A DNA stretch of 64,000 nt, taken from assembly GCA_023548195.1 (NCBI GenBank), contig JAJHZJ010000496.1, positions 7,900,144 through 7,964,143 on the forward strand, written 5' to 3'. The position numbers and the translations under genes were made by a program. This document shows, piece by piece, positions 45,536 through 56,150 of the stretch. Numbering within the stretch: the first letter of the stretch is position 1; each line of letters starts with the position of its first letter. The notes below the pieces were generated by a model. The model was given only the letters and a program-made list of their open reading frames with translations, had not been told where the DNA came from and searched no databases. The DNA comes from Bettongia penicillata ogilbyi (Eukaryota; Chordata; Mammalia; Diprotodontia; Potoroidae).

Positions 45536-45959
45536 ATGATCTCCAATGATAATGCTCTTACATCCTCATAAGCTGTTTTTGTTGCCTGTATAGTATATTG
45601 CCTATATTACTTATAGGAAAAGGCATAATATCCAACATGTATGTTTTTTCTTCAATAGAAAAAAATGACATTGTTTCTCTAACTTTTTAAAATAATAAAC
45701 AACAAGGATTATAAATACTGATTGGTATTATGGGATGATAGGATAGTCCTACCTATTTTTATCTTTGGCATTAATCAGGAGAACTTTGGGTCTCCTTAGT
45801 CTATTTATACTATATAGTTTGTATTGTAATTGTGTTATGTGCTTTTTAAAGGTATATAGTTTTAAACCTTAGAGATCTGATCCCCTTTAACAGATTACAA
45901 AATCTAGAGGCTAGGGACCATGTACCATGAATCTTTGTAGTCACCTGAATGCCTTCAGT

Positions 45960-46060
45960 AATAGTAGTAACTTTTTTTAGTTAGTATTTTAAGATTGTGA
46001 AGCACTTTCCTTTCATTATTTCATTTGATTTTCAGACAAATAATGTGACTTAAGCACATT
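45960..46060 (-). repeat. MIR SINE 3' part, antisense
   Basis: 'gtgaagcactttcctttcat' and 'tatttcatttgattttcaga' fit the reversed MIR tail. Confidence 0.55.
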
Positions 46061-46194
46061 TTATCTGGAAAGAAAGGGGTGTCAACATCAATGAATTCTG
46101 TGATATAAAGAACTCTCATTGTGACAACTGCCTCCCCTGATACAGAACTGCCAATAAGTTCTATTTTAGAAAGAGCTACCTATGGTACAAAAAG

Positions 46195-46305
46195 GAGAAA
46201 GAATTTGCCCAGGGTCATGGAGCCAGTTTACGTCAGAAGCAGGACTTGAACACAGGTCTTTCAGATTCTAAAGCCAGTTCTCTATGTCCTACTCCAGTCT
46301 ACCTT
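46195..46305 (-). repeat. MIR SINE 5' part, antisense
   Basis: 'atttgcccagggtcatggag', 'aggacttgaacacaggtctt'. Probably the other half of the element at 45960. Confidence 0.6.
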
Positions 46306-46307
46306 TC

Positions 46308-46425
46308 TGATGTATGAGGCTCAGACAGGTTAAATGACCACTCAACTGGAGTGTTAGAGGCAATATTTGAACCCAGATTTCTTCCTACCCCAAACCCAAG
46401 CTCTTTCTGCTATCCAATATTCTAT
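46308..46425 (-). repeat. MIR-family SINE, antisense
   Basis: 'gaggctcagacaggttaaat', 'tatttgaacccagatttctt' and 'ccaagctctttctgctatcc'. Adjacent and parallel to the previous SINE. Confidence 0.55.
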
Positions 46426-47109
46426 TTTCATTAAATGAAGGAAATATTTCTTGATTCAAAGTTCTAATGTGATTGTGTAAGATCCCAATGGGTAGCAACA
46501 TTTTCTCATATATATCAATAATTATAATTTAACCCAAATGTCAATAATTATAAGTAATCCAAGTAGTGACAAACCATAGAGATATGGTGAATGGTGGAGA
46601 GAACTGTACTCCAAAGATTTGATTAACAAAGGGACTTTCATCATGCCAGAAAGAGACCATTTTGCAGTGACTCCTAGAAAGTCGGTAACAAAAGCTTCTC
46701 AGATTTTGAAAATTCATAATTGTTCTCTGGGAGGAAAAGCAAATAATTACAAGCAGGAGTAAATTTGTAATGCTGATCAAAGGCTGGGAGTTTTTGAAAT
46801 GCTGAGAGATTTGACCTGGGACAGCAATAAAAGCTTCTCTATTATCATTTACAGAGGAGAAAATGCAAAACAAAGGGACACAATTATTCTGAATCTTTCA
46901 GACAGATGGTATAAAATTACCTCTTATGTAATTAAAAAAGAAAAATTATCCTTAAAAAGGGAAATGTTTTTTTGCCTTGAATTTCTAAGACTTGTCTAGG
47001 CACAGGATAGATGGTATAAGAGAGAGGAGGAAGGGGTAGCAGGACAGTGCTGTGGAGTATTGTGGAAGACACAGTTTACACAGAAAATCAGCAACTTCAG
47101 AATAATAGT

Positions 47110-47200
47110 AAATGATAGTGATGTGCAGTGTTTGATGTGTATTAGCTCATTGGAATGCTGAATATGACTATTGCCATTTTTTCAGAGATAACTGAGGCTT
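47110..47200 (-). repeat. MIR SINE, antisense, part 1
   Basis: 'ttgccattttttcagagata' then 'actgaggctt', where the following L1 tail inserted. Confidence 0.55.
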
Positions 47201-47426
47201 GAGCTCTGGGTACAGATTGACACATTTTTTATTTCACTTTATTTTTCTTGCTTTTTGGCAACAAAGTTAATATGGAATTTTTTTTTTTTTTGCATGGTTT
47301 CACATGTATAATGTGCATCAGATTGCTCTCCTTAATGGGTAGGGGAAAGGTGGGGGAGGGGTGTCACTCAAATTTTTTTAAAATGTAAAAACCAAAAAGT
47401 TTAAATGCTTTCACTATGGAAAAGCA
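47201..47426 (+). mobile_element. 5'-truncated L1-type 3' end, 226 bases
   Basis: 'gcatggtttcacatgtataa', a G-rich 'aaggtgggggaggggtgtca' and an A-rich end match the L1-family 3' terminus. The flanks 'gataactgaggctt' (47187-47200) and 'gaaaactgaggctt' (47427-47440) differ by one base, a target-site duplication within the host MIR. Confidence 0.6.
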
Positions 47427-47535
47427 GAAAACTGAGGCTTATCAGTTTTACTGAGTCACACAGTTTGTAAGAGCCCAGGGCAGGATTCAAAGTGAGATCT
47501 CTCTGTCTCTAAGTTCATTACTGTTTTCCCTATAT
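47427..47535 (-). repeat. MIR SINE, antisense, part 2
   Basis: 'aaaactgaggcttatcagtt', 'tcacacagtttgtaagagcc' and 'agggcaggattcaaagtgag' continue the MIR of part 1. Confidence 0.6.
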
Positions 47536-47542
47536 CATAGGG

Positions 47543-47660
47543 ATTGTAGATTGTAGGCTCAATGCGGGCAAAGCTATACCTTTTTCTGTATCCTCCAAAT
47601 AGTCTTTAACATAATAATTTTCACGTGAGAGGTCCTTAGTAAATATTGATTGACTGAAGA
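47543..47660 (+). mobile_element. L2 LINE 3' end
   Basis: 'gattgtaggctcaatgcggg', 'tttttctgtatcctccaaat' and 'gtaaatattgattgactgaa'. Confidence 0.65.
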
Positions 47661-48270
47661 AAAAAATAATAAATTCAACAAATATTTAGCAGTTATCCAC
47701 GATGTGTTAGACAATATGAGGGAAAGAGATGAATGAGTCATTTCGGTTCTTAAGGAGAAGCATTTGAGGGTGGTCTTTTGTTTGCACATGAACTGAGAAG
47801 TTTGTTTGTTTAAGTGAGAGTTTAAGGCAAAAAAAAAATTTCCGTTTTTAACTTAGCCTTCTGGTAAGGCTAAGTTGCATCTTGAATCACTGTCCAACCA
47901 CTGGGTTATAGGAGAGTATGTGTCATCCTACCTTGGAGTCAACAGGAATCCCCCATATTGATGGTAGCAAGGAGAGCCTGCTTGGAGAGTTTGTAAATTC
48001 TTTAAATGATGATGCATGTCTTGATCAAATACGTGTAATGGACAATAACAATAATGTCTTTGTGAATTTGAAAAACCAGGATGTAACCAGGTTCTAATAA
48101 CTTAGTTTGACCATAATTCTGTCTTACAATATGCACAAAGGTGTAAAAAGCATTCAATATTTAAGTCCATGTAGTGTACTCTCCCTTCCTTCATCACTGA
48201 AAATCACTATATTCTGTGATTTACATGGATCCACAATGAGCCAAATCTAGTCATCTCTGGCATCAGGAAG

Positions 48271-48310
48271 TTTTTTTTGTTTTTTGTTTTTTTTTTTCTT
48301 CCCCCCACAG
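48271..48310 (+). promoter_or_regulatory. Splice-acceptor-like polypyrimidine tract
   Basis: T/C run of about 37 bases with a few G, ending 'ccccccacag'. It has the form of a strong 3' splice site, but nothing coding follows at 48311, so any exon would be non-coding or cryptic. Confidence 0.25.
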
Positions 48311-48794
48311 AGTGATAGAAAGACTTTTAACCAACCGTTTATTTTGAAATACTACAACTTTCGTTAGAAAACTCACTCTACTCTGTGGTGGCCATTCATC
48401 TTGCATTTAGTTGTTGAATAGCTAATTCACTCAATCTCTCTTTTCTCATTATTCCACATATAAAATCAATATAATTTGTTCAAATAGTCATAATCCTAGG
48501 TTCTCTCCAATATATGGATTATCCAGTTAAATAGATGGATACTTACACACTTGTACCACTTGAGGTTTCATTAGCTCATTTCCTGAAGTGCTCATGAACA
48601 AAACATGGTGTAGAAAGCCAAGCATTATTTTGTTGAGCCCTGGAGTTCTCAGCAGCGTGGTTCCGACACCCTAACCTGGGAAGCAGATTAAAATGATTTC
48701 CATTGTGATGCATTTTTCCCCAGAATGAAAGAAAAAAATTTCTCATTAAACAACCCCTTTATTTTACAGTGTAGCCATGAAATACAGTGTAACA

Positions 48795-48895
48795 TAATAC
48801 CTGCCACCCACCTGTCTTACAGGGTTGTTTGAAGATTAACTAATAAATGATTTTAAAGAGCTTTGAAAACAGAACGTGCTGTATACTTGATCAAT
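48795..48895 (+). repeat. MIR SINE 3' part
   Basis: 'aatacctgccacccacctgt', 'cttacagggttgtttgaaga' and 'ttttaaagagctttgaaaac'. Confidence 0.55.
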
Positions 48896-49639
48896 ACTAA
48901 TGAGCCAACCAAAGAAAACTGGAATCCCTTCAAATTAATGAAATATGCTAGTCATAATTCATATGCCCCACCATTTCTATTTTAATGAAGATAAAGAAAG
49001 TGTTCTCTAAAAAGGAAAAAAAGGAGAAATAAAAGAATTCTATTTCTGGTCCCTCCTTCCAGGGATTAAAGTAAGTGATAAATTAATCTTTTCTAAGGAT
49101 TAAGGAAATACTTACCTTGGTACAGGCAGAGAGAAGAGGCAAACATTTCTGTTCTCTCCTTACTCTACGGTCCAAGTTCTTGTTTCCATCTATCATAGTA
49201 GTTTCCCTAGACTAACGGTGCTAAGTATGTACCCAGGGTTTCATGTGACCCATAACACTCCTGAGTGTTTCAGAACCAGATTAAAATGCAATTGGAAAAT
49301 ATTTAACAAAATAAAGAAACAATAAAACATAAATAATATCAATGTGTATTTTTCTAATTTAATATGTGGCCCACAGGGATCCATATGTAAAATTTATTGA
49401 CCTCCATTTCTAGTTGAGTTTGATACCCCTGCTTAGAGCTGGAAGTAAGAATTTATGTGGCAAATGGCATGAATTTCGCCCTTCCTTGATGGCTGGCAAA
49501 TGGCGTGTGACATTAACATGTGGTGGTTGGAGAAGACTCTTCCTTCTGGGATGATTAGGAAGGACAGGAGAAGGATAAGGAGATGTATACCTGAGATTAT
49601 TCCCTATAAATAATAGTTGGAAGGATTTGGGGTTTTTTT
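48896..49639. other. Unassigned DNA
   Basis: No element or exon recognised. Confidence 0.4.
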
Positions 49640-49995
49640 GAGAAGTGATTACTGGAGTTGTAGTGGGATGTGGTAGCTCTCTTTAAGTATTCCAAGTATT
49701 TTTATGTGGAAAAGAGATTGAGTTTTCTATTTGTTCCAAGAAGGTAGAATGCTGAGTGATGAGTTGAAATTATGAAGAATTCAGGCTTGATATATTTAGA
49801 AAAAATTCTTTAGTGCTAGGAAACTTCTATATAATAGTGGAATGGGCCATTCCAAGACAGTGAATGTCCATGTGATTGAAGGTGTTGGAGCAGAAGTTGG
49901 ATAGCTATTCATCCAGAATATGAAATTTTTTTCAGTTATGCTTTGAATAAGATGGCCTCTGAACTTCCTTTTAAATCTGAAATTCTATGACTATT
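49640..49995 (+). mobile_element. CR1/L3-type LINE 3' end, about 350 bases
   Basis: 'agctctctttaagtattcca', 'ttatgtggaaaagagattga', 'attcaggcttgatatattta', 'agtggaatgggccattccaa' and the end 'taaatctgaaattctatga', in CR1/L3 sense order. Confidence 0.65.
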
Positions 49996-50674
49996 AAACA
50001 TATTCAAGCAAAGTCAGAAAGAAAATATATATTAAGAGACAGAAAGGTATTAAAACCACTGTCAAGGGGAAGAATGAGAAACAGAGAATAAGGAACTTTG
50101 CATGACTCAAGGCATGTAGTGGGTCTGAGGCTTTTCCCACAAAGCATGAATCTTAAGAATCCACAGCAAACTATGCAATAAGGAGGATTTGCAGGCAGTC
50201 ACAAATGTAAGGGGTTCTGTGCTAAGGAAAAAAGAAAAACAAGGTAGTGATTGGTGACTTCCTGTTAAAGGAAAGAGACAGAAAGGCTCCTGGTTGTCAT
50301 GGATAATAAGGGAGATGGAACATGTATCTTAGACATGACAAAGAGTTTGCCAAGGCTCATCAAATTCAGGGACTGCTATCTGCTTCTGCAGATACATCTA
50401 AGAGCAAATGATACCATCAAAAGAAAACTGGAATGTATTTCTAATAACTTTGAAGTCCTAGCCAAGCAACTAAAGGAGCTGGGAACATCAGTTTAGAATC
50501 TGAAATAAATTGTAATACATTACCCTAGGATTTAGGAAAGCAGATTTCAAAAAGTCTAGGGAGAAAAAGAAAGTCATGGTTTCATAGTCGAAGACTTAGA
50601 AAGGAGATAATAACTCAAGAGAACTGGGGGTCATTAAAAAATTCCTACATTATAATAGTGCATGGTGTAGTGGA
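49996..50674. other. Unassigned DNA
   Basis: No family recognised. A 65-codon frame at 50299-50496 has no visible domain and no support as a gene. Confidence 0.4.
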
Positions 50675-51395
50675 AATTCAAGTCATCAACAAGCATTTAT
50701 GATGTGCTTCCTATATGCAAAGCACTGTACTAAATGGTGGGGAGGAAAGAAAGGCAAAACAGCCCTGGATCTTTAGGGGGTCACAGTTCAATGGGGAAGA
50801 CAGCATGCAAACAACTATGTACAAACAAGATATAAATGGGATAGACTGGGGACAATCTCCGAAGGAAGGCACAAGTATCAAGGAGGAGTGGGAAAGACTT
50901 CTTGAAAAGATGGGATTTTAGCTGACTTGAAGGAAACCAGGGAAGAGAGGAGATGGAAGAGATGAGGAGCGGGGAGGGTTACAGACATGGGAGACAGCTA
51001 GTGAAAAAGCCCAGTAAGGAGGGGGTGTCTTATGTGAAGACCATGAAAGAAGCCAGGGTCACTGGATCATGGAGTATGTAGAGGGGAGCAAGGTTTAAGC
51101 AGACTCAAAAGGTACAAAGAGAACATGTCATGAAGGACTTCAAGAGGCAGAGAATTTTATATCTGATCCTTGAGGAAATAGGGAGCCACTGAAGTTTACC
51201 AAATAGGTAAGTGCTAAGGACAGACCTATGCTGTAGAAAGATCACTTCTGTAGCTGAGTGATGGGTGTGCTGAAGAGAGGAAAGACCAGAGGCAGGGAGA
51301 TCAACTAGAAGAATGTTGCAATAGTTCAGGCATGAAGTAATGACGGAATGCACAAGGGTGGTGTCTATGTCACAGGAGAGAAGGGGACACATATG
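50675..51395 (-). mobile_element. L2 LINE, ORF2 C-terminal region and 3'UTR, antisense
   Basis: Starts with the reversed L2 terminus ('caagcatttatgatgtgctt'). It continues through 'gaagacagcatgcaaacaac' and 'gggatttttagctgactt'-type blocks to 'gttgcaatagttcaggcatg'. The minus-strand frame 51392-51105 reads L-Q-W-L-P-I-S-S-R-I-R-Y-K-I-L, the block typical of the region after the L2 reverse-transcriptase core. Relatively well preserved, about 720 bases. Confidence 0.8.
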
Positions 51396-51405
51396 TGTAT
51401 GTGTA

Positions 51406-51441
<36 letters not shown>
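51389..51441. repeat. (GT)n microsatellite
   Basis: TATG and GT units with a pure GT run in the middle, at the end of the L2. Confidence 0.95.
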
Positions 51442-51442
<1 letters not shown>

Positions 51443-52446
51443 ACTGGAGTTCTCAGCAGTATGGTTCCTACACATCATAGTGGGTTTTTCACAGTATCAA
51501 TTAGAAGTTTTAGTTAATATTTTCCCTATATTGATTCACTTACTAGTGTGACACTATCATTTAACTTTTAAAGAAGGAATACTTTTATTTTTTTTACTTT
51601 TTTTTTCTTTTTTTCTATTTACTTAAATATATTTATTTAACTTTTTACATTCATTTTCACAAAATTTTGGGTTCCAAATTTTTTCTCTATTTGTCCCTTC
51701 CTCCCACCCCAATACACCAAGTATTCTGATTTCCCCTATCACCAATCTGCCCTCTCTTCTATCATCCTTCACTTCCCTTGTCCCCATCTTCTCTTTTGTC
51801 CTGTAGGGCCAGATAACTTTCTGTTCCCCATTACCTGTATGTTTTATTCCTAGTAGCAAGAACAATACTCGACAGTTGTTCCTGAAGCTTTGAGCTCCAA
51901 TCTCTCCCCATCCCCCCTTCCCCACCCATTCCCTTTGGGAAGGCAGGCAATTCAATATAGGCCATATCTATGTAGTTTTGCAAATGACTTCCATAATAGT
52001 CATGTTGTGTAAAACTAACTATATTTCCCTCTATCCTATCCTGCCCCCCATTGCTTCTATTCTCTCTTTTGATCCTGTCCCTCTCCAAGAGTGTTGATTT
52101 CAAATTGCTCCCTCCTTCCATTGCCCTCCCTTCCATTATCCCCCTACCCTGCTTATCCCCTTCTCCCCCACTTTCCTGTATTGTAAGATAAGTTTTCATA
52201 CCAAAATGAGAGTGCATTTTATTCCTTTCTTTAGTCAAATGTGATGAGAGTAAACTTCATGTTTTTCTCTCAGCTCCCTTCCTTTTCCCTCCACTAAAAA
52301 GTCTCCTACCTGCCTCTTCTATGAGAGATAATTTGCCCCATTCCATTTCTCCCTCTCTCCTCCCAATACATTTCTCTCTCACCACTTAACTTCATTTTTT
52401 AAAGATATGATCCCATCCTATTCAATTCACTCTGTATTCTCTGTCT

Positions 52447-52484
52447 CTGTGTGTGTGTGCACATGTGTGTGTGTGTGTGTGTGT
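52447..52484. repeat. (TG)n microsatellite at HAL1 D seam
   Basis: TG repeat on the + strand with 'gcacatg' inside, between the end of ORF1 and the start of the 3'UTR. Confidence 0.92.
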
Positions 52485-52616
52485 AATCCCACCAACTACC
52501 TAGATACTGAAAAAAGTTTTAAGTTACAAATATTGTCTTTCCATGTAGAAATGTAAACAGTTCAACTTTGGGAAGTCCCTTATGACTTCTCTTTGCTGTT
52601 TATCTTTTCATGCTCC

Positions 52617-53712
52617 TTTTCATTTTTGTGTTTGAAAGTCAAATTTTCTTTCCAGTTCTGGCCTTTTCATTAAGAATGCTTGAAAGTCCTCTATCATTGA
52701 AAGACTATTTTTTCCCTGAAGTATTATACTCAGTTTTGCTGGTTAGGTGATTCTTGGTTTTAGTCCCAGTTCCTTTGACTTCTGGAATATCATATTCCAT
52801 GCCCTTCAATCCCTTAATGTAGAAGCTGCTAGATCTTGTGTTATCCTGATTGTATTTTCACAATACTGGAATTATTTCTTTCTAGCTGCTTGCAATATTT
52901 TCTCCTTGACCTGGGAACTCTGGAATTTGGCCACAATGTTCCTAGGAGTTTCTCTTTTTGGATTTCTTTCAGGAGGTGATTGGTGGATTCCTTGAACAAT
53001 TATTTTGCCCTCTGGCTCTAGAACATCAGGGTAGTTTTCCTTGATAATTTCACGAAAGATGATGTCTAGGCTCTTTTTTTGATCATGGCTTTCAGGTAGT
53101 CCCATAATTTTTAAGTTTTCTTTCCTGGATCTATTTTCCAGGTCAGTTGTTTTTCCAATGAGATGTTTCACATTCTCTTCCATTTTTTCATTCTTTTGGT
53201 TTTGTTTTGTGATTTCTTGGTTTCTCAGAAAGTCATTAGCCTCCATCTGTTCCATTCTAATTTTGAAAGAACTTGTTTCTTCAGTGAGCTTTTGAACCTC
53301 CTTTTCCATTTGACTAATTCTGCTTTTGAAAGCATTCTTCTCCTCATTGGCTTTTTCAACCTCTTCTGCCAATTGAGTTAGTCTATTTTTCAAGGTATTA
53401 TTTTCTTCAGCATTCTTTTGGTTCTCCTTTAGCAAGGTGCTGACCTGCTTTTCATGCTTTTCTTGCATCTCTCTCATTTCTCTTCCCATTTTTTCCTCCA
53501 CCTCTCTCACTTGATTTTCAAAATCCTTTTTGAGCGTCCATGGCCTGAGCCCATTGAATATTTATTTTGGATGTTTGGGATACAGGAGCCTTGACTTCTA
53601 TGTCTTTCCCTGATTGTAAGCATTGCTCTTCCTCATCTGAAAGGAAGGGAGGAGATATCTATTCACCAAGAAAGTTACCTTCTATGGTCTTACTTTTTTT
53701 CCCTTTTCTCAT
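52617..53712 (-). pseudogene. L1-type ORF1 remnant, HAL1 copy D
   Basis: The start ATG at 53712 (minus) follows a G-A-A-A-A context as in copy C, giving a basic N-terminus. A stop appears after about 17 codons, and a frameshift occurs near 53525. From 53510 to 52872 one frame is open for 212 codons. It covers the coiled coil (many E/K/N heptads: V-E-E-K-M-G-R-E-M, N-T-L-K-N-R-L-T-Q-L), the E-N-R-S-R-K-E-N-L-K-I-M-G-L-P-E start of the RNA-binding domain, and P-D-V-L-E-P-E. The C-terminal domain (I-R-I-T-Q-D-L-A-A-S-T-L-R, then P-R-I-T) continues past a stop. Total span 1.10 kb, about 365 codons. Best preserved of the four but still broken near its N-terminus. Confidence 0.85.
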
Positions 53713-54410
53713 TTTCCCAGCCAGTTACTTGATTTCTGAGATTCCTCTCCACCCCTGCCTTGCCTCCAGATCCACCCATCTAGGGCTTGGGGTCTGAGAT
53801 TCAAATGCTGCTCCCCAGCCTCAGGGCTTTCAGTGGGGGCGGGGCTGCTACTCAGTGTGAGATTAAATTCAGCTGCTCAGGTGAGGGCAGGGCCTCCTCA
53901 CAGGGCTCAGTTCCCTCGGGGGGGGGGGGGTTTATGAGGAAATCATCAACAATGGATCTGAGCCCCTGCCTGCTTTGGGGACCCCTGTCCTCTGCTGCCT
54001 CCACTGCTGTCTCCTGAGGGGGCCTGAGTTATGGAGACACCCAGCTCCCCTCTTGGCCAGCAAACAGTCTCTCTTGCTGATCTTTGGCATCTGTTGGTGG
54101 AGGCACCTGCTTGGGCATTAGAGTTTCTGTCCCTGAAGCCTGCTCGGATCTGCTCCTTTTGGTGCCGCGCAGTCAAGGCAGAGCTGGGCTCTGATCTGGG
54201 TCTGGTGCTCAATGGACCTTTGGTGTCAGTTTTTCAGGACTCTCTGGAACAGAAATCTCCTCCACTCCATTGCTATGTGGGGTCTGCTGCTCCATAATTT
54301 GTTGGGAGTTCTTCTTTACAGGTATTTTATAGGCTGTGGGTTCAGAGCTAGCATATGTGAATCTTTCTACTCCACCATCTTGGCTCCTCCCCCCTAAAGA
54401 AGGAATACTT

Positions 54411-55214
54411 ACTTGAAAATATAGCAATAACAGAAATATGAGAAATATCCCTCCAAACTAGGGACACATTCTCCCCTATGCCATCTTGTTTCCTAGAGAG
54501 AGTGCATAATCTTAAAGTGGTTGCTAAAAAGTAATTATCACATCATGTCCACTCCTGAATATGGCAGAGCCAATGGATGAAATTCCTCTCTCTCTTGGGA
54601 TACATTGTTTCAATTTTGTTCCACAGCTTGAGTAGGTCAAACAATTCATTCTGGGCTTTGTTCCACACCAATCTCTGTCACAGATTGAAGTTCTTGGACA
54701 GCTGGTGCTCTCTCAAGCTTTTAAAGTTCACAAAAGTTTTGTTTTCCCCAGTTTGCACTATCTGCAACACTCATAGGCAAGAAGAGATAGAACAGCAAGA
54801 GAAGCAAAGGAAGGGCAATGTGCTTATAAGTTTATATTCATTGGGTTTGGGAGTATAGGCTATTGATGATCTCTCTCTCCAGAGTCTTAACAGCAATTTT
54901 TGCCTCCTCACCGAAACACAGTCAAGCCGAAAAGAGGCTGAGTTAGCCCCATGGGAGTCTTTTCTATGTACATCCAATTCTGGCTCAGTAGTCTGGCAAA
55001 GAGACCTCCAGTAAGGGGACCAGAAGACAGAGGATACCTCTGTATGTTCCAAAGCCCCATTGCACATATACATGAGGACTAAACGCTCATTGGCCACTCT
55101 CATGTTACACTGAGTTTTGTGTAGTACTCAACTCTAAGTTTCCTTCCATATTCTCCAATGAGTGCAGTAGTCTCTAAAAAGGAACAATTAGGAAAAATAT
55201 GACTAGGGGGGAGT
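54411..55214. other. Unassigned DNA of higher complexity
   Basis: No family recognised. Open frames occur on both strands (93 codons at 54577-54858 plus, 110 codons at 55103-54771 minus). Neither shows a domain, signal peptide or membrane segment that I can name. A decayed retrocopy is possible. Confidence 0.35.
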
Positions 55215-55370
55215 TAAATCAATTTAATTTAAAAAGCATTTACTAAGCATCTAATATGTGGCAAAAATATTATCCTAGATTTTGATGGTATGAAGAAAAA
55301 AAATAGGCCCTTTGTTAAAAAGCTTAAATTCTGTTGGTGATGGGGAAGGCAGTATGTATATATGTAAGAA
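55215..55370 (-). mobile_element. L2 LINE 3' end, antisense
   Basis: 'aaaaagcatttactaagcat', 'ctaatatgtggcaaaaatat' and 'gttggtgatggggaaggcag' in reversed L2 order. Confidence 0.6.
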
Positions 55371-55387
55371 AATTAGATAGATAGTTT

Positions 55388-55515
55388 AATGAATCAGCAA
55401 ACATTTACTGAGTACCTACTATGGGTCAGGCATTGTGGTAAGTGCTGAGGTTACAAAAATGGCAAAAGAGCATCCCTACCCTCAAGAAATTTACAATTAT
55501 ATAGATTAGATAGAG
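55388..55515 (-). mobile_element. L2 LINE 3' end, antisense, second copy
   Basis: 'cagcaaacatttactgagta', 'cctactatgggtcaggcatt', 'catccctaccctcaagaaat'. Lies head-to-tail with the previous L2 end. Confidence 0.7.
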
Positions 55516-55574
55516 AGATAGATAGGGAGATAAAAATTTCAAAGGGAAAGGCTCATGTTAAATATAAAAGGCAG

Positions 55575-55975
55575 TTCATTTTTTAAAAAAATATTTTGTT
55601 TTTTCCAATAACATAAAAAAATAGCATTCTTTTTTTAAATTTTGAGTTCTAAATTCTCTCCTTCCCCCTCCCTAAAATGGAAAGCAATTTGATATAGGTT
55701 ATCTATGTGTAGTCATGCAAAAAAATTCATATTAGTCATGTTGTGAAAGAAAACAGAGACAAAAAAAGCACAAGAAAAATAAAGATTTAAAAAAAAACTA
55801 TTTTTGATCTGCATTCAAACTCCATCAGTTATTTCTTTAGAGCTGGCTAGCAGTTTTTCATTATGAGTTCTTGGGAATTGTCCTGGATCATTGTGTTGCT
55901 GAGAATAGCTAAGTTATTCACAGTTGATCATTGTACAAGACTGTTTTTACTGAAGTTATCCACCCTTAGAGAAAC
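55575..55975 (-). mobile_element. L1 3' region, antisense
   Basis: 'ttttgagttctaaattctct', 'aagcaatttgatataggtta', 'attagtcatgttgtgaaaga', 'ctgcattcaaactccatcag' and 'gctgagaatagctaagttat' follow the antisense 3' end of marsupial L1, including the last part of ORF2. Confidence 0.65.
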
Positions 55976-55984
55976 AGAGGACAA

Positions 55985-56150
55985 GCTAGTACAATCTTAC
56001 ATAGATACATATGAATATATATATGTATATATGAGTATGATTATAGATATCTAAGTATATGTATATAAGTGTATGTATGTCTATATATGTGAGCATATAC
56101 ATATGTATGTGCATATACACACATATATGCAACATACATATGTGTGGGGG
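55985..56150. repeat. TA/TG-rich simple repeat
   Basis: TATG, TATA and CATA units. Reading frames across it are artefacts. Confidence 0.85.

Larger units (their letters stand above)
51585..54394 (-). mobile_element. HAL1 copy D, full-length ORF1-only L1 derivative
   Basis: Reading the minus strand: starts at 54394 with an L1-type 'gggggaggagccaagatggt', 680 bases of GC-rich 5'UTR to 53713, ORF1 53712 to about 52617, a (CA)n seam at 52447-52484, the GA-rich 3'UTR and a long A-rich tail ending at 51585. No ORF2. 'taaagaaggaatactt' lies at both 51569-51584 and 54395-54410, a perfect 16-bp target-site duplication. It is therefore a complete insertion and the youngest-looking of the four. The 5'UTR holds a 13-base G/C run (53918-53930). 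Confidence 0.85.

Noticed and set aside
46541..46873. 110-codon minus-strand frame.
   Set aside because: No recognisable domain, no conserved motif, and a length expected by chance in 64 kb.
53713..54394. GC-rich block resembling a promoter or CpG island, with several overlapping frames.
   Set aside because: It is the 5'UTR of HAL1 copy D (minus strand), bounded by the L1-type 5' end and ORF1. The frames on both strands are by-products.
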